From an uncultured Chryseobacterium sp. (GTDB lineage Bacteria > Bacteroidota > Bacteroidia > Flavobacteriales > Weeksellaceae): a stretch of 61,048 nucleotides of DNA. The notes beneath the pieces were generated by a model. It saw only the letters and a program-made list of their open reading frames with translations. It did no database searches and was not told the DNA's origin. Both the position numbers and the translations under genes were made by a program. Where the stretch lies: NCBI GenBank assembly GCA_913774355.1, contig CAJYGB010000010.1:1-61048 (forward strand), read 5' to 3'. Positions 35,283 to 43,206 of the stretch are shown piece after piece. The first letter of the stretch is position 1. Each line of letters begins with the position of its first letter.

Positions 35283-35368
35283 AGGAGCTTATTCCCGCTG
35301 TCCGCTGTATCTTTTTCTGCCGGCGCCGGATCCGGTACAGAAAAAGGATGCCGCTGCTATCGGGGCTA
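35283..35368 (+). repeat. Dispersed hairpin element, copy D
   Basis: AGGAGCTTATTCCCGCTGTC to CTATCGGGGCTA. Inner arms TTTTTCTG and CAGAAAAA enclose a GC-rich palindromic centre. Five bases later an AAACCT palindrome begins. Confidence 0.9.
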
Positions 35369-35373
35369 TAAAT

Positions 35374-35406
35374 AAACCTCATAGGTTTTTAAAACCTATT
35401 AGGTTT
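35374..35406. repeat. AAACCT palindrome, copy 2
   Basis: AAACCTCATAGGTTTT and AAAACCTATTAGGTTT around one T; 15 of 16 positions pair. Related to the copy at 28172. Confidence 0.85.
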
Positions 35407-35566
35407 AACCAAATACATCTTCCAACCCATCAGCTCAGGTCTATTTCAAATTTGCATAAAATTAAGGTTAATTCAGTCCGATTTTTTAATAGAATTCTCT
35501 TTGATAGCATGACAGAATGTTTCGTCTGATTAACAATACCTCTGACCGTATTTTTGACAAGAGAAA

Positions 35567-35596
35567 CTTCCGGCACCCGGCATCCCTCTTCCAGCC
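35567..35596 (+). repeat. C-rich dispersed repeat, copy 3
   Basis: CTTCCGGCACCCGGCATCCC then TCTTCCAGCC. Closest to the copy at 16217. The 471-bp gap 35160-35631 is thus mostly repeats. Confidence 0.8.
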
Positions 35597-35631
35597 AATT
35601 AATCCGGGGACTGATTTCAAATTCACGAAAA

Positions 35632-36264
35632 CTACATCTCCGCATTATTCTCATACCCGTAGAATTTCGGGATCTGCCAGTGGTATTTTACCGCTAAGGT
35701 CCGGATTGAAACGATCAGCAGGATGGTAAATACCTGGATTACCGTATACGTCAGTGTCGTAAACTGGGTCAGTAATAAAAAAATGGAACCGCCAACAATA
35801 CAGGCTGTTGCATAAATTTCTTTCCTGAAGATCAATGGGATTCTGTTGAGCAGGATGTCCCGGATAATTCCTCCGAAACAGCCGGTAATCGTTCCCAGGC
35901 CGATACAGATCAGGGGGTGGATATCGGCATTGAGCCCTTTCTGGACCCCGATAATCGTAAACAGCCCAAGCCCGAAACTGTCGAAAATAAATAAAGTTAC
36001 CCTGAAATTTTTTTCAAACGATTTAAAGATCATGGTGAAAATACTGGTAAGGATAATTAGGGCACAGGTCAGCAGGTCATGCATCCAGAATACCGGAATA
36101 TCCAACAAGAGATCCCGCACGGTTCCGCCACCTACCGAAGTAACGAAGGCGATGATCAGTACCCCAAACGGATCCAGGCGTTTCTGCATCGCTGCAAAAC
36201 TCCCCGACATCGAGAAGGAGATCGTTCCAAGGACTTCTATGGCAAAATTGAATTGTTCGTGCAT
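35632..36264 (-). CDS. Trimeric intracellular cation channel (TRIC/UPF0126) family protein
   Basis: A 210-residue membrane protein with seven predicted helices. The two repeated TRIC signatures are visible: GTISFSMSGSFAAMQKRLDPFGV with VTSVGGGTVRDLLL in the first half, and GLGTITGCFGGIIRDILLN in the second. Bacterial members form homotrimeric cation channels in the inner membrane, probably for K+ or Na+. Expression unit and regulation are not evident. Confidence 0.92.
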   Translation of the reverse strand: MHEQFNFAIEVLGTISFSMSGSFAAMQKRLDPFGVLIIAFVTSVGGGTVRDLLLDIPVFWMHDLLTCALIILTSIFTMIFKSFEKNFRVTLFIFDSFGLGLFTIIGVQKGLNADIHPLICIGLGTITGCFGGIIRDILLNRIPLIFRKEIYATACIVGGSIFLLLTQFTTLTYTVIQVFTILLIVSIRTLAVKYHWQIPKFYGYENNAEM

Positions 36265-36273
36265 TTTTTATAG

Positions 36274-36301
36274 GTAATGAATAATGGGTAATGAATAATA
36301 A
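36274..36301. repeat. Heptamer repeat
   Basis: TAATGAA, TAATGGG, TAATGAA, TAATAAA in 7-bp register, between the TRIC and four-helix-bundle genes. Confidence 0.7.
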
Positions 36302-36310
36302 AACTATTCT

Positions 36311-36652
36311 TTATATATTTTGAGATAATTTAAATTTATACGATGTCATTACTTTTACCAATTCATCACATTCCTGTTTTAACGGGAAGATTTTTTCAGG
36401 GCTCAGATATTCGAGTTCTTCGATAAGCTCCAACCAGAATTGGGTTTCATCAGTTTCTTCAACAACAATACATATTTTGGCCAATTTTTCTTTCTCAGAC
36501 CTTGCTCTGGAAACCACTCTGTAATTGGCAGCAACGGACGTTGAAGATCTGATAATCGAAAGGTCATCCGAATAAGGCAAAGGGGATAAAGATTTGATTA
36601 CGGCAATAGAAAACTGTTTTGTCCTGTATCTAAATAATTGATTAAAATCCAT
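36311..36652 (-). CDS. Four helix bundle protein (23S rRNA intervening-sequence type)
   Basis: A 113-residue all-helical protein of the four-helix-bundle/S23 family, usually encoded in intervening sequences of 23S rRNA but also found as free genes in Bacteroidota. Key segments are FNQLFRYRTKQFSIAVIKSL, IIRSSTSVAANYRVVSRARS and ETDETQFWLELIEEL. Function unknown. It lies alone between two heptamer-repeat sites, separating the TRIC gene from coaD-ddl. Confidence 0.9.
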   Translation of the reverse strand: MDFNQLFRYRTKQFSIAVIKSLSPLPYSDDLSIIRSSTSVAANYRVVSRARSEKEKLAKICIVVEETDETQFWLELIEELEYLSPEKIFPLKQECDELVKVMTSYKFKLSQNI

Positions 36653-36691
36653 ACATTAAAGATTATCTATTATCCGTTAATTAAAATATCA

Positions 36692-36712
36692 CTCATTGCC
36701 CATTACTCATAT
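36692..36712. repeat. Heptamer repeat
   Basis: CTCATTG, CCCATTA, CTCATAT in register, ending at the coaD stop codon (36713). Same unit family as the repeat at 96-179. Confidence 0.6.
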
Positions 36713-37177
36713 TTATTTCTCCACCCTTACCGAGTCCGGTACTAAAAGTCCGTATTCCCCGCCGTGGTTGATGATTTCCCTCACAATGCTGCTGCTGATG
36801 AAGGATTTTCCGGAAGAAGTCAGTAAAAATACCGTTTCCAGTTTTTTATGGGCAAGGGTTCTGTTGGTGTGGGCGATGGCTTTTTCAAACTCGAAATCGG
36901 CAGGGTTTCTAAGGCCTCTGATAATGTACTGCGCGTTTTTCTCAAAACAGTAATCGACGGTTAGGCCTTCAAAGGAATCCACTTCCACATTTGGGAATTC
37001 GGCAACGGAATTCTGGATGAATTCGATTCTTTTTTCGAGCGGAAACATATATTTTTTCTGGGAATTCTGCCCGATGGCAATAATCAGCTTGTCAAAAAGC
37101 GGGGCCGCCCGTTCAATAATATCGTAATGTCCTAAAGTAATCGGATCGAATGAACCCGGGAAAACAGCAATTTTCAT
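36713..37177 (-). CDS. coaD: Phosphopantetheine adenylyltransferase
   Basis: A 154-residue nucleotidyltransferase of normal CoaD length. The nucleotide-binding TxGH motif is in GSFDPITLGHYDIIERA near the N-terminus and the ISSSxVR motif (ISSSIVREI) is near the C-terminus. It joins ATP and 4'-phosphopantetheine to form dephospho-CoA. The gene starts 5 bp after ddl on the same strand, so the two form an operon. Confidence 0.96.
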   Translation of the reverse strand: MKIAVFPGSFDPITLGHYDIIERAAPLFDKLIIAIGQNSQKKYMFPLEKRIEFIQNSVAEFPNVEVDSFEGLTVDYCFEKNAQYIIRGLRNPADFEFEKAIAHTNRTLAHKKLETVFLLTSSGKSFISSSIVREIINHGGEYGLLVPDSVRVEK

Positions 37178-37182
37178 ACGTT

Positions 37183-38169
37183 TTAATTTTTAGATAAAGC
37201 TTTTTCAACTTCGTTTCCACAAAGGTCCGTAATGGAAATTCCGTAGATCTTTGCCTGTTGCGGAAGGATACTCGCCGGCGAAAATCCCGGATTGGTATTC
37301 ATTTCAAGCATGTATGGTACGCCGTCCATCAGAATAAACTCACTTCTGGAAAAGCCGCTCATCCCTAAAGAATTGTATGCTCTTTTTGCAATTTCTTCAA
37401 CACGGATCTTCGTAGCATTGTCGATTCTGGCAGGGGTAATTTCCTCTGAAGCCCCTTCGTATTTGGCTTCGTAATCGAAAAATTCATTTTGGGGAACAAT
37501 TTCCGTGATTCCCAGAACGATGGTTTCTCCTTTATAATCAATCACGCCTACGGAAACTTCCATTCCGTCCAGGAAGCTTTCGATCAATATTTCATCGTCT
37601 TCTTTAAAGGCAATTTCCGTTGCTGCCAGTAATTCAGACTTTTCCTTGACTTTTGAAATCCCCAGGGAAGATCCGGATTGGTTCGGTTTTACAAAGATGG
37701 GTAACCCCAAATTGCCAATGATTTCATCAACATTAATTTCTTCTCCTTTTCTCAGGTAAACGCTTTTTGCAGAAGGTATTCCGTATTTTGAAAGGACGGC
37801 TAAAGTATCTTTTTTATTAAAAGTCAGGGCACTCTGGTAAAAATCGCAGCCCGTATATTTCTGTCCGATCGCATCCCAATATGCCTGAAGGATCCCGTTT
37901 TCACCCGGAGTTCCATGGATGATGTTGAAGCAGACATCAAATGTTAAAGTCGAATTATTATCGGGGTTTACAGAAAAATTCCCTTTATTAATGGCGTGTT
38001 TTTTATCGTTTTCATCTAAAAAGTACCATTCATCTTTCAGGATGACCACTTTGTATACATCGTACAGATTTCTGTCTAAAGAATCATAGATTAATTGTCC
38101 GCTTTTTAAGGATACGACATATTCGTCAGAATAGCCTCCCATTACTACGGCAACTTGTTTTTTGCTCAT
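37183..38169 (-). CDS. ddl: D-alanine--D-alanine ligase
   Basis: A 328-residue ATP-grasp ligase. N-terminal VAVVMGGYSDEYVVSLKSG, glycine-rich KPNQSGSSLGISKVK for ATP, and the C-terminal magnesium-binding segment YMLEMNTNPGFSPASILP are all present. It makes the D-Ala-D-Ala dipeptide for peptidoglycan. First gene of ddl-coaD. Confidence 0.96.
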   Translation of the reverse strand: MSKKQVAVVMGGYSDEYVVSLKSGQLIYDSLDRNLYDVYKVVILKDEWYFLDENDKKHAINKGNFSVNPDNNSTLTFDVCFNIIHGTPGENGILQAYWDAIGQKYTGCDFYQSALTFNKKDTLAVLSKYGIPSAKSVYLRKGEEINVDEIIGNLGLPIFVKPNQSGSSLGISKVKEKSELLAATEIAFKEDDEILIESFLDGMEVSVGVIDYKGETIVLGITEIVPQNEFFDYEAKYEGASEEITPARIDNATKIRVEEIAKRAYNSLGMSGFSRSEFILMDGVPYMLEMNTNPGFSPASILPQQAKIYGISITDLCGNEVEKALSKN

Positions 38170-38190
38170 TTTATCTAATATCAGTTAAGG

Positions 38191-38198
38191 CAAATTTA
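38191..38198 (-). promoter_or_regulatory. -7 box of ddl-coaD
   Basis: TAAATTTG on the minus strand, exact match, 21 bp ahead of the ddl ATG. Confidence 0.55.
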
Positions 38199-38239
38199 AT
38201 GATTTACTTAAAAAAAATCCATGCTAATCTTTTTTTTTA

Positions 38240-38247
38240 TATTTTTG
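38240..38247 (+). promoter_or_regulatory. -7 box of the GG-leader peptide gene
   Basis: TATTTTTG, exact TAnnTTTG match, 52 bp before the ATG at 38300. Confidence 0.4.
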
Positions 38248-38299
38248 ATCAAGCGGATTCCGAAAAGCTTATAGAGTAGGAAAATAAAAAATCACATTT

Positions 38300-38524
38300 A
38301 TGAAAAATTTTAAAAAACTTTCGAGAGAACAATTAAAAGATTTTCTTGGTGGTCGTCGTTGTTCAATCGCCATTCAACAGTCTAACGGAACATGGGAAAC
38401 ACATTATGGAACCTGTGGATTCGTTATGGGAAGTCATGGTTTAGGAAGTCATCAGTGTAATATTGGAACTGGAAAAACTTATGAACTTTCATCAAACGGT
38501 GGAGTTAGCCATTGCGAAGATTAA
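38300..38524 (+). CDS. Double-glycine-leader peptide (bacteriocin-like)
   Basis: A 74-residue precursor. MKNFKKLSREQLKDFLGG is a leader of the Chryseobacterium bacteriocin-like type, ending in the Gly17-Gly18 cleavage site used by peptidase-containing ABC transporters. The 56-residue core is rich in Gly, Ser and His and has four cysteines (21, 39, 53, 72), enough for two disulfides. No exporter, immunity or modification gene lies nearby, so export would need a remote transporter. It could be an antibacterial peptide, a signal or a secreted structural peptide. It sits between the divergent ddl and PASTA genes and has its own promoter and terminator. Confidence 0.72.
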   Translation: MKNFKKLSREQLKDFLGGRRCSIAIQQSNGTWETHYGTCGFVMGSHGLGSHQCNIGTGKTYELSSNGGVSHCED

Positions 38525-38530
38525 TTTAAA

Positions 38531-38564
38531 AAGAAAGTTGGGATTATCTCAACTTTCTTCTTTT
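38531..38564 (+). terminator. Terminator of the GG-leader peptide gene
   Basis: AAGAAAGTTG and CAACTTTCTT form a ten-bp stem around GGATTATCT, followed by CTTTTC. Confidence 0.75.
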
Positions 38565-38613
38565 CATATTACTGTATTCAGCTATAATTGAATAAAAATC
38601 TAAAATTATTAAT

Positions 38614-38621
38614 TATATTTG
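38614..38621 (+). promoter_or_regulatory. Promoter of the PASTA gene
   Basis: TATATTTG is preceded by TTG at 38588 with 23-bp spacing, the upper end of the flavobacterial range. Confidence 0.5.
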
Positions 38622-38646
38622 CTGTCTAATAATAGTCATTTTAAGT

Positions 38647-39729
38647 ATGCTTAAATCACTTTTCAATTGGAAAGTTTTACTGAACTTGATCGTAGCCATC
38701 GGTGTTTTTGTGGGGTTGGTCTGGCTTACGTTCCGTTGGCTTGAGTATCATACCCATCACGGTCAGGAAATTCCCGTTCCGAATGTTGTCAATAAATCTG
38801 TACAGGATGCCATCAAAGTATTGGATGATACAGGATTGGAATATGAAGTTGATAGTGCTGAATATAATCCTAAATACAGACCTTTCCAGGTGCTGCAGGT
38901 CTATCCGGTTCCGGGTTCTCGTGTGAAGGACGGCAGAGCCATTGTGCTGAGGGTGAACCCGAGGACATGGGCGAAAGTAGAAGTTCCGGATGTAATCAAT
39001 AAATATTCAGGTCTTGCCTTCCAGCGACTGGAGCAGGTCGGATTAAAAGTGGGAGATACCATTTACGAACCGAGTATTCAGAAAGATGCGGTGATCCGGA
39101 TCCTCTATAACGGAAACGAAGTGAAACCTAAGACCAAGCTGGCGAGATTCTCCACGGTCGACGTGGTAATCGGTTCCGGGCCTATGAGAAATATAGCCAT
39201 CCCGAATGTGGTGGGATTAACAGTGAAGGAAGCAAGACAGGTGATTGCGCGAAGCATGTTTGAAGTAGGAATCGTGGATCATGAAGACGGCAGCAAAGAT
39301 GAATCCGATGTGATTTATTATCAAGATCCGGCTGCAGGGGATGTCCGTGACCAAGGCATGCAGATTGACCTCTGGGCAAGTAAAAAGACCCTGGCAGAAT
39401 TAAGTGCGAAGATCGAACAGCTGAATTCTACCTACCGAATGAAAGTAGATACGGCATTACCGCCAATCCAGTATCAGGAAATGCCCGTACGGGAAGAACA
39501 GAGTTCCGACATACCGGTGCCGCCTGCTCCGAGAAAGGAAACTCCGAAGACGGAAACGTCAAGAACCAATACTAAACCGGCTGTTTCAACAACAGAAACT
39601 AACAGGCCCAAAACCACTTCCTCAGGAAGCGGATCCGGTGCTGCTTCCGGAACGAACAGCAGCAAGCCTGCAACGGCAACGGCAAAACCTGCTGAAAAGC
39701 CAAAGGCTAAAAAATTAGTAATAGAATAA
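38647..39729 (+). CDS. PASTA domain-containing membrane protein
   Basis: A 360-residue protein with a short cytosolic start, one membrane helix (LLNLIVAIGVFVGLVWL) and three PASTA domains on the outside: IPVPNVVNKSVQDAIKVLDD, VEVPDVINKYSGLAFQRLEQ and IAIPNVVGLTVKEARQVIAR. A proline/serine/threonine-rich tail with many lysines follows. PASTA domains bind peptidoglycan-like ligands. There is no kinase domain here, unlike PknB. Position between ddl and rluD is usual in flavobacteria and fits a role in cell-wall synthesis or division. Confidence 0.92.
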   Translation: MLKSLFNWKVLLNLIVAIGVFVGLVWLTFRWLEYHTHHGQEIPVPNVVNKSVQDAIKVLDDTGLEYEVDSAEYNPKYRPFQVLQVYPVPGSRVKDGRAIVLRVNPRTWAKVEVPDVINKYSGLAFQRLEQVGLKVGDTIYEPSIQKDAVIRILYNGNEVKPKTKLARFSTVDVVIGSGPMRNIAIPNVVGLTVKEARQVIARSMFEVGIVDHEDGSKDESDVIYYQDPAAGDVRDQGMQIDLWASKKTLAELSAKIEQLNSTYRMKVDTALPPIQYQEMPVREEQSSDIPVPPAPRKETPKTETSRTNTKPAVSTTETNRPKTTSSGSGSGAASGTNSSKPATATAKPAEKPKAKKLVIE

Positions 39730-39752
39730 TCTCTAAATTATTATAAGAATAC

Positions 39753-39786
39753 AGGCTTCAACTTTCATTATGTTGAAGCTTTTTGT
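39753..39786 (+). terminator. Hairpin terminator of the PASTA gene
   Basis: AGGCTTCAAC and GTTGAAGCT pair around TTTCATTAT, followed by TTTTTG. Confidence 0.75.
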
Positions 39787-39802
39787 ATAAAAGATCAAAT
39801 AA

Positions 39803-40876
39803 ATGGCAGAAGATAACGAAGATTTTTTCGATGAAGAACTATTAGATCAGAACAGTATCGGGAATATTGATATTGATGAGGAAAATAAAGGGTTGTACGA
39901 GCACCTTAATATCACGGTGGATAAAAACCAGGAACCTTTAAGAATCGATAAATTTTTACTGATTTTCCGCCAGAATTCTTCAAGGAATAAAATTTCCCAG
40001 ACCTGCCGGGCGGGGAATGTAGTGGTGAACGGAACGGCTGTAAAACAGAACTACCGCGTAAAACCGGGAGACCAGGTCTCCGTACTGCTGGCTCATCCTC
40101 CGAGAGAAAATGTAATTATCCCTCAGAACATTCCCATCAATATCGTATACGAAGATGATGATTTGATCGTTGTCGATAAAGAACCCGGAATGGTGGTCCA
40201 TCCGGGATTCGGAAACTGGGACGGAACACTGGTAAATGCTCTGGCCTATCATTTCGAACAGAACGGACAGAAGTCGGATCTGGACCGGGTAGGACTGGTT
40301 CACCGGATCGATAAAGATACCTCCGGACTATTGGTGATCGCAAAAACCGAATTTGCTTTAAGCTTTCTGGCCAAACAGTTCTTCGACCGGAAAACCAAAA
40401 GGCTGTACTGGGCCTTCGTTTGGGGAAATGTGCAGGATGATGAAGGAACGATCCGTGGCCACATCGGTCGCCATCCCAAAAACAGAATGCAGATGCATAC
40501 CTATGAGGACGGAAGCCAGGGAAAGCATGCCGTAACGCATTATAAAGTGCTGGAAAGATTCAGATACATGACCTGGGTAGAATGTAAACTGGAAACCGGA
40601 AGGACCCACCAGATCAGGGCGCACTTCAAACACATCGGCCATACGCTGTTCAATGATGAAAGGTATGAAGGCCATACGCCTCTCCGCGGAGTGAATCTTC
40701 CTAAGTATAAGCAGTTTATCAAAAACGTATTTGAAATTCTTCCGAGACATGCGCTTCATGCCCATACTTTAGGATTTGTACATCCCACCACCAGGAAAGA
40801 ATTATATTTTGAAAGCCCGATGCCGACAGATATGGCGGATGCTGTAAAAAAATGGAGAAATTATTTAGAAAACTAA
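39803..40876 (+). CDS. rluD: RluA-family pseudouridine synthase (RluD-like)
   Basis: A 357-residue enzyme with an N-terminal acidic extension, an S4 RNA-binding domain (RIDKFLLIFRQNSSRNKISQ) and a catalytic domain. The catalytic aspartate lies in VHRIDKDTSGLLVIAKTE. It should isomerise uridines of 23S rRNA helix 69, by analogy with RluD. RluA or RluC specificity cannot be excluded. Confidence 0.9.
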   Translation: MAEDNEDFFDEELLDQNSIGNIDIDEENKGLYEHLNITVDKNQEPLRIDKFLLIFRQNSSRNKISQTCRAGNVVVNGTAVKQNYRVKPGDQVSVLLAHPPRENVIIPQNIPINIVYEDDDLIVVDKEPGMVVHPGFGNWDGTLVNALAYHFEQNGQKSDLDRVGLVHRIDKDTSGLLVIAKTEFALSFLAKQFFDRKTKRLYWAFVWGNVQDDEGTIRGHIGRHPKNRMQMHTYEDGSQGKHAVTHYKVLERFRYMTWVECKLETGRTHQIRAHFKHIGHTLFNDERYEGHTPLRGVNLPKYKQFIKNVFEILPRHALHAHTLGFVHPTTRKELYFESPMPTDMADAVKKWRNYLEN

Positions 40877-40896
40877 AAATATATTGAGAATTTTTT

Positions 40897-40904
40897 TATA
40901 TTTG
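40897..40904 (+). promoter_or_regulatory. -7 box of the porP-like gene
   Basis: TATATTTG, exact TAnnTTTG match, 23 bp before ATG 40928. Confidence 0.5.
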
Positions 40905-40927
40905 TTGAATTGAAATCAAGATTTGTT

Positions 40928-41878
40928 ATGAGAAAACTATATGCTATCGTATGTTTAGCTCTTTTGTCAAATGCATACAAAGCACAAGAAACTTTACCGT
41001 ACTATCAACAATATCTTTTAGATGGTGAGTTTTTGTTCAACCCGGCACAATACGGAAAGACCGATTATGTGCAGCTTAATCTTAACTATCAGCAGCAATT
41101 TTCGAAGTTCAGTGAGTCTCCCAACGTACAATCGGTAGGGATCAATGCGAACATCTTCGATAGGGTAGGGGCAGGTTTATCTGTATTCAGAGACAGCAAC
41201 GGGCCTATTTCTGCCGGAGGTATTACGGCGGGTGCTTCATATTTTATTCCTCTTAGCAGCGAAGGAGACCGAAAAGACCAGTTCTCATTCGGTACCAGCG
41301 TGAGTTTCTATAACATGAATTTTGATTATTCAAAGATTAATACCCAGGATGCTTCTGACCCTTTATTACAGGGAAGCGAAAGCAACATCTTCATGGCTTA
41401 TGCGAACTTCGGGGCGCAGGCTACTTACAGAAACATCTTCGCAGGAGTTTCCGTAAACGATATCGCGCTTACCAATGACGAAGCGATCGTAAACGGACGT
41501 GAGCCTTCTCCGATCAAGTTTTTCTTAAACTTAGGATATGACTGGCACATTGGAGATAACATCTATTTCACACCGTCTGCATTAATCAACCTTAATACGA
41601 ACTCAACCAGAACGATCGATTACAACTTAATGGCAACGTTCTTCAACGATATCAATGCCTTCTCATTCGGGGTAAGCTACCGTTCCGTTCAGAACAGGTT
41701 CGACAGCCAGCAGCTGCAAATCGCACCGGTTGTAAAAGTAAGATTCAACAAATTCATGATCGGAGCAACGTATAACTTAGGATTGTCTGATATTCAGCAA
41801 TACGGAGGAAACAGCTTCATGATCGGGTTAGGATACAACTTCGACAACTTCATTAACCACAGAGGTTATAGATATTAA
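40928..41878 (+). CDS. PorP/SprF family type IX secretion membrane protein
   Basis: About 316 residues from ATG 40928 (MRKLYAIVCLALLSNAYKAQ signal peptide); a TTG-started extension of six codons is less likely. The start of the mature protein, YYQQYLLDGEFLFNPAQYGK, is the PorP/SprF family signature. Alternating strands form an outer-membrane barrel, ending YNFDNFINHRGYRY. PorP/SprF proteins bind PorE-like peptidoglycan linkers or secretion of specific cargo such as SprB. No gldKLMN cluster is adjacent, so this is probably a paralogue with its own client. Confidence 0.9.
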   Translation: MRKLYAIVCLALLSNAYKAQETLPYYQQYLLDGEFLFNPAQYGKTDYVQLNLNYQQQFSKFSESPNVQSVGINANIFDRVGAGLSVFRDSNGPISAGGITAGASYFIPLSSEGDRKDQFSFGTSVSFYNMNFDYSKINTQDASDPLLQGSESNIFMAYANFGAQATYRNIFAGVSVNDIALTNDEAIVNGREPSPIKFFLNLGYDWHIGDNIYFTPSALINLNTNSTRTIDYNLMATFFNDINAFSFGVSYRSVQNRFDSQQLQIAPVVKVRFNKFMIGATYNLGLSDIQQYGGNSFMIGLGYNFDNFINHRGYRY

Positions 41879-41893
41879 TTGATTTAATTTAAA

Positions 41894-41901
41894 TACATTT
41901 G
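41894..41901 (+). promoter_or_regulatory. -7 box of hemW
   Basis: TACATTTG, exact match, overlaps the first base of the porP terminator hairpin by one base. Predicted transcription start lies within the hairpin. Confidence 0.45.
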
Positions 41902-41928
41902 AGCTCTGAATTTTTCAGGGCTTTTTTT
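41901..41928 (+). terminator. porP terminator abutting the hemW start codon
   Basis: AGCTCTGAA and TTCAGGGCT (one G-U) with loop TTT, then seven T. The hemW ATG is the next codon. Confidence 0.75.
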
Positions 41929-43053
41929 ATGATTTACATTCACATTCCCTTTTGCAAGCAGAAATGCAGCTATTGCAACTTTCATTTTTCAACATCTTTG
42001 AATTTTAAAGATGACATGGTGGCTGCGATGAAAAAGGAAATCGTTCTCAGAAAAAATGAACTGCAGAACAAAAGTTTATCTTCCTTGTATTTCGGCGGTG
42101 GAACACCATCCATCCTTTCTGCGGACGAAATAAAATCTCTGATTGATGAGGTATTGAAACATTTCAGCTTCGAAAAGGACATTGAAATAACCTTAGAAGC
42201 CAATCCCGATGATCTGAATAAAGAATTTTTAAAAGGATTATCAGATTCCCCGGTGAATCGCCTTTCCATCGGAACCCAGAGTTTCTTTGAAGCCGATTTG
42301 AAACTGATGAACCGGGCGCACACGGCCAATGAAGCGGAAGATTCCATTAAAAGGGCCCAGGATTTCGGATTTGAAAATTTAAGCATCGATCTCATTTACG
42401 GTTCGCCCACCTCCAATCTGGAAATCTGGAAAGAGAACCTGAACAAAACCATTGTCCTTGAAGTTCCGCATATTTCTTCGTATGCCTTGACGGTAGAACC
42501 TAAAACCGCTCTGGAAAACTGGATTTCGAAAGGGAAGGTGATCAGTCCGAAAGAGGAAGAGCAGAACAGAGAATTTTATTACCTGTCGGATTTCCTGAAA
42601 GATCATGGCTTTGAGCATTACGAGGTTTCCAACTTTGCGAAGCCGGGCTTTTATTCAAGACACAATTCTTCGTATTGGAAGTATAAAGAATACCTGGGAA
42701 TAGGCCCTTCTGCACATTCTTACAACGGATCCGATGTCAGGAGCTGGAATATAGCCAACAATCAGCAGTACATTAAAAAACTGAATGCTCATCTTCCGGC
42801 AAAAGAAGAGGAAATTCTTTCAGCTGAAGACCAGTTTAATGAAATGATCATGATTGGCCTTCGTACCATCTGGGGAGTGGACCTTGAAAACTTAAAAGGA
42901 AAATTCAACGACAGGATCCTCGAACATTTCCAGCGGGAAATCAAACAGAAGCTTGAGGAAGAAATCCTCATCATTGAAAACAACCATCTGAAAATTCCTG
43001 AAAAGCACTGGTTTATGGCAGACGGTATTGCCTCGGATCTGTTTATGGTTTAA
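41929..43053 (+). CDS. hemW: Radical SAM haem chaperone HemW
   Basis: About 374 residues from ATG 41929 (MIYIHIPFCKQKCSYCNFHF). The radical SAM cluster motif CxxxCxxC is at the N-terminus, followed by SLYFGGGTPSIL. C-terminal HemW sequences such as YEVSNFAKPGFYSRHNSSYW and YLGIGPSAHSY are present. It belongs to the HemN-like family; HemW lacks the extra cysteine of true coproporphyrinogen dehydrogenase and is thought to deliver haem. Earlier in-frame codons overlap the terminator and are not likely to be translated. Confidence 0.92.
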   Translation: MIYIHIPFCKQKCSYCNFHFSTSLNFKDDMVAAMKKEIVLRKNELQNKSLSSLYFGGGTPSILSADEIKSLIDEVLKHFSFEKDIEITLEANPDDLNKEFLKGLSDSPVNRLSIGTQSFFEADLKLMNRAHTANEAEDSIKRAQDFGFENLSIDLIYGSPTSNLEIWKENLNKTIVLEVPHISSYALTVEPKTALENWISKGKVISPKEEEQNREFYYLSDFLKDHGFEHYEVSNFAKPGFYSRHNSSYWKYKEYLGIGPSAHSYNGSDVRSWNIANNQQYIKKLNAHLPAKEEEILSAEDQFNEMIMIGLRTIWGVDLENLKGKFNDRILEHFQREIKQKLEEEILIIENNHLKIPEKHWFMADGIASDLFMV

Positions 43054-43206
43054 ATTTTTTAATTGAATTTTTAGATTCATTTAAAGACAGATTTTTTGAC
43101 CATCGGTTTCTTGTTAATAAAAAGTTTAGTAGTAAAGTTTGCAGGGGGATCTGTATTTGTTTACTTTTATCCCATAATCTGAAAACCTAATTAAACATTA
43201 GAAACC

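Noticed and set aside
41929..43053. Coproporphyrinogen III dehydrogenase HemN
   Set aside because: The N-terminus starts directly at MIYIHIPFCKQKCSYCNF without the HemN extension and the fourth cysteine; HemW is the better call.
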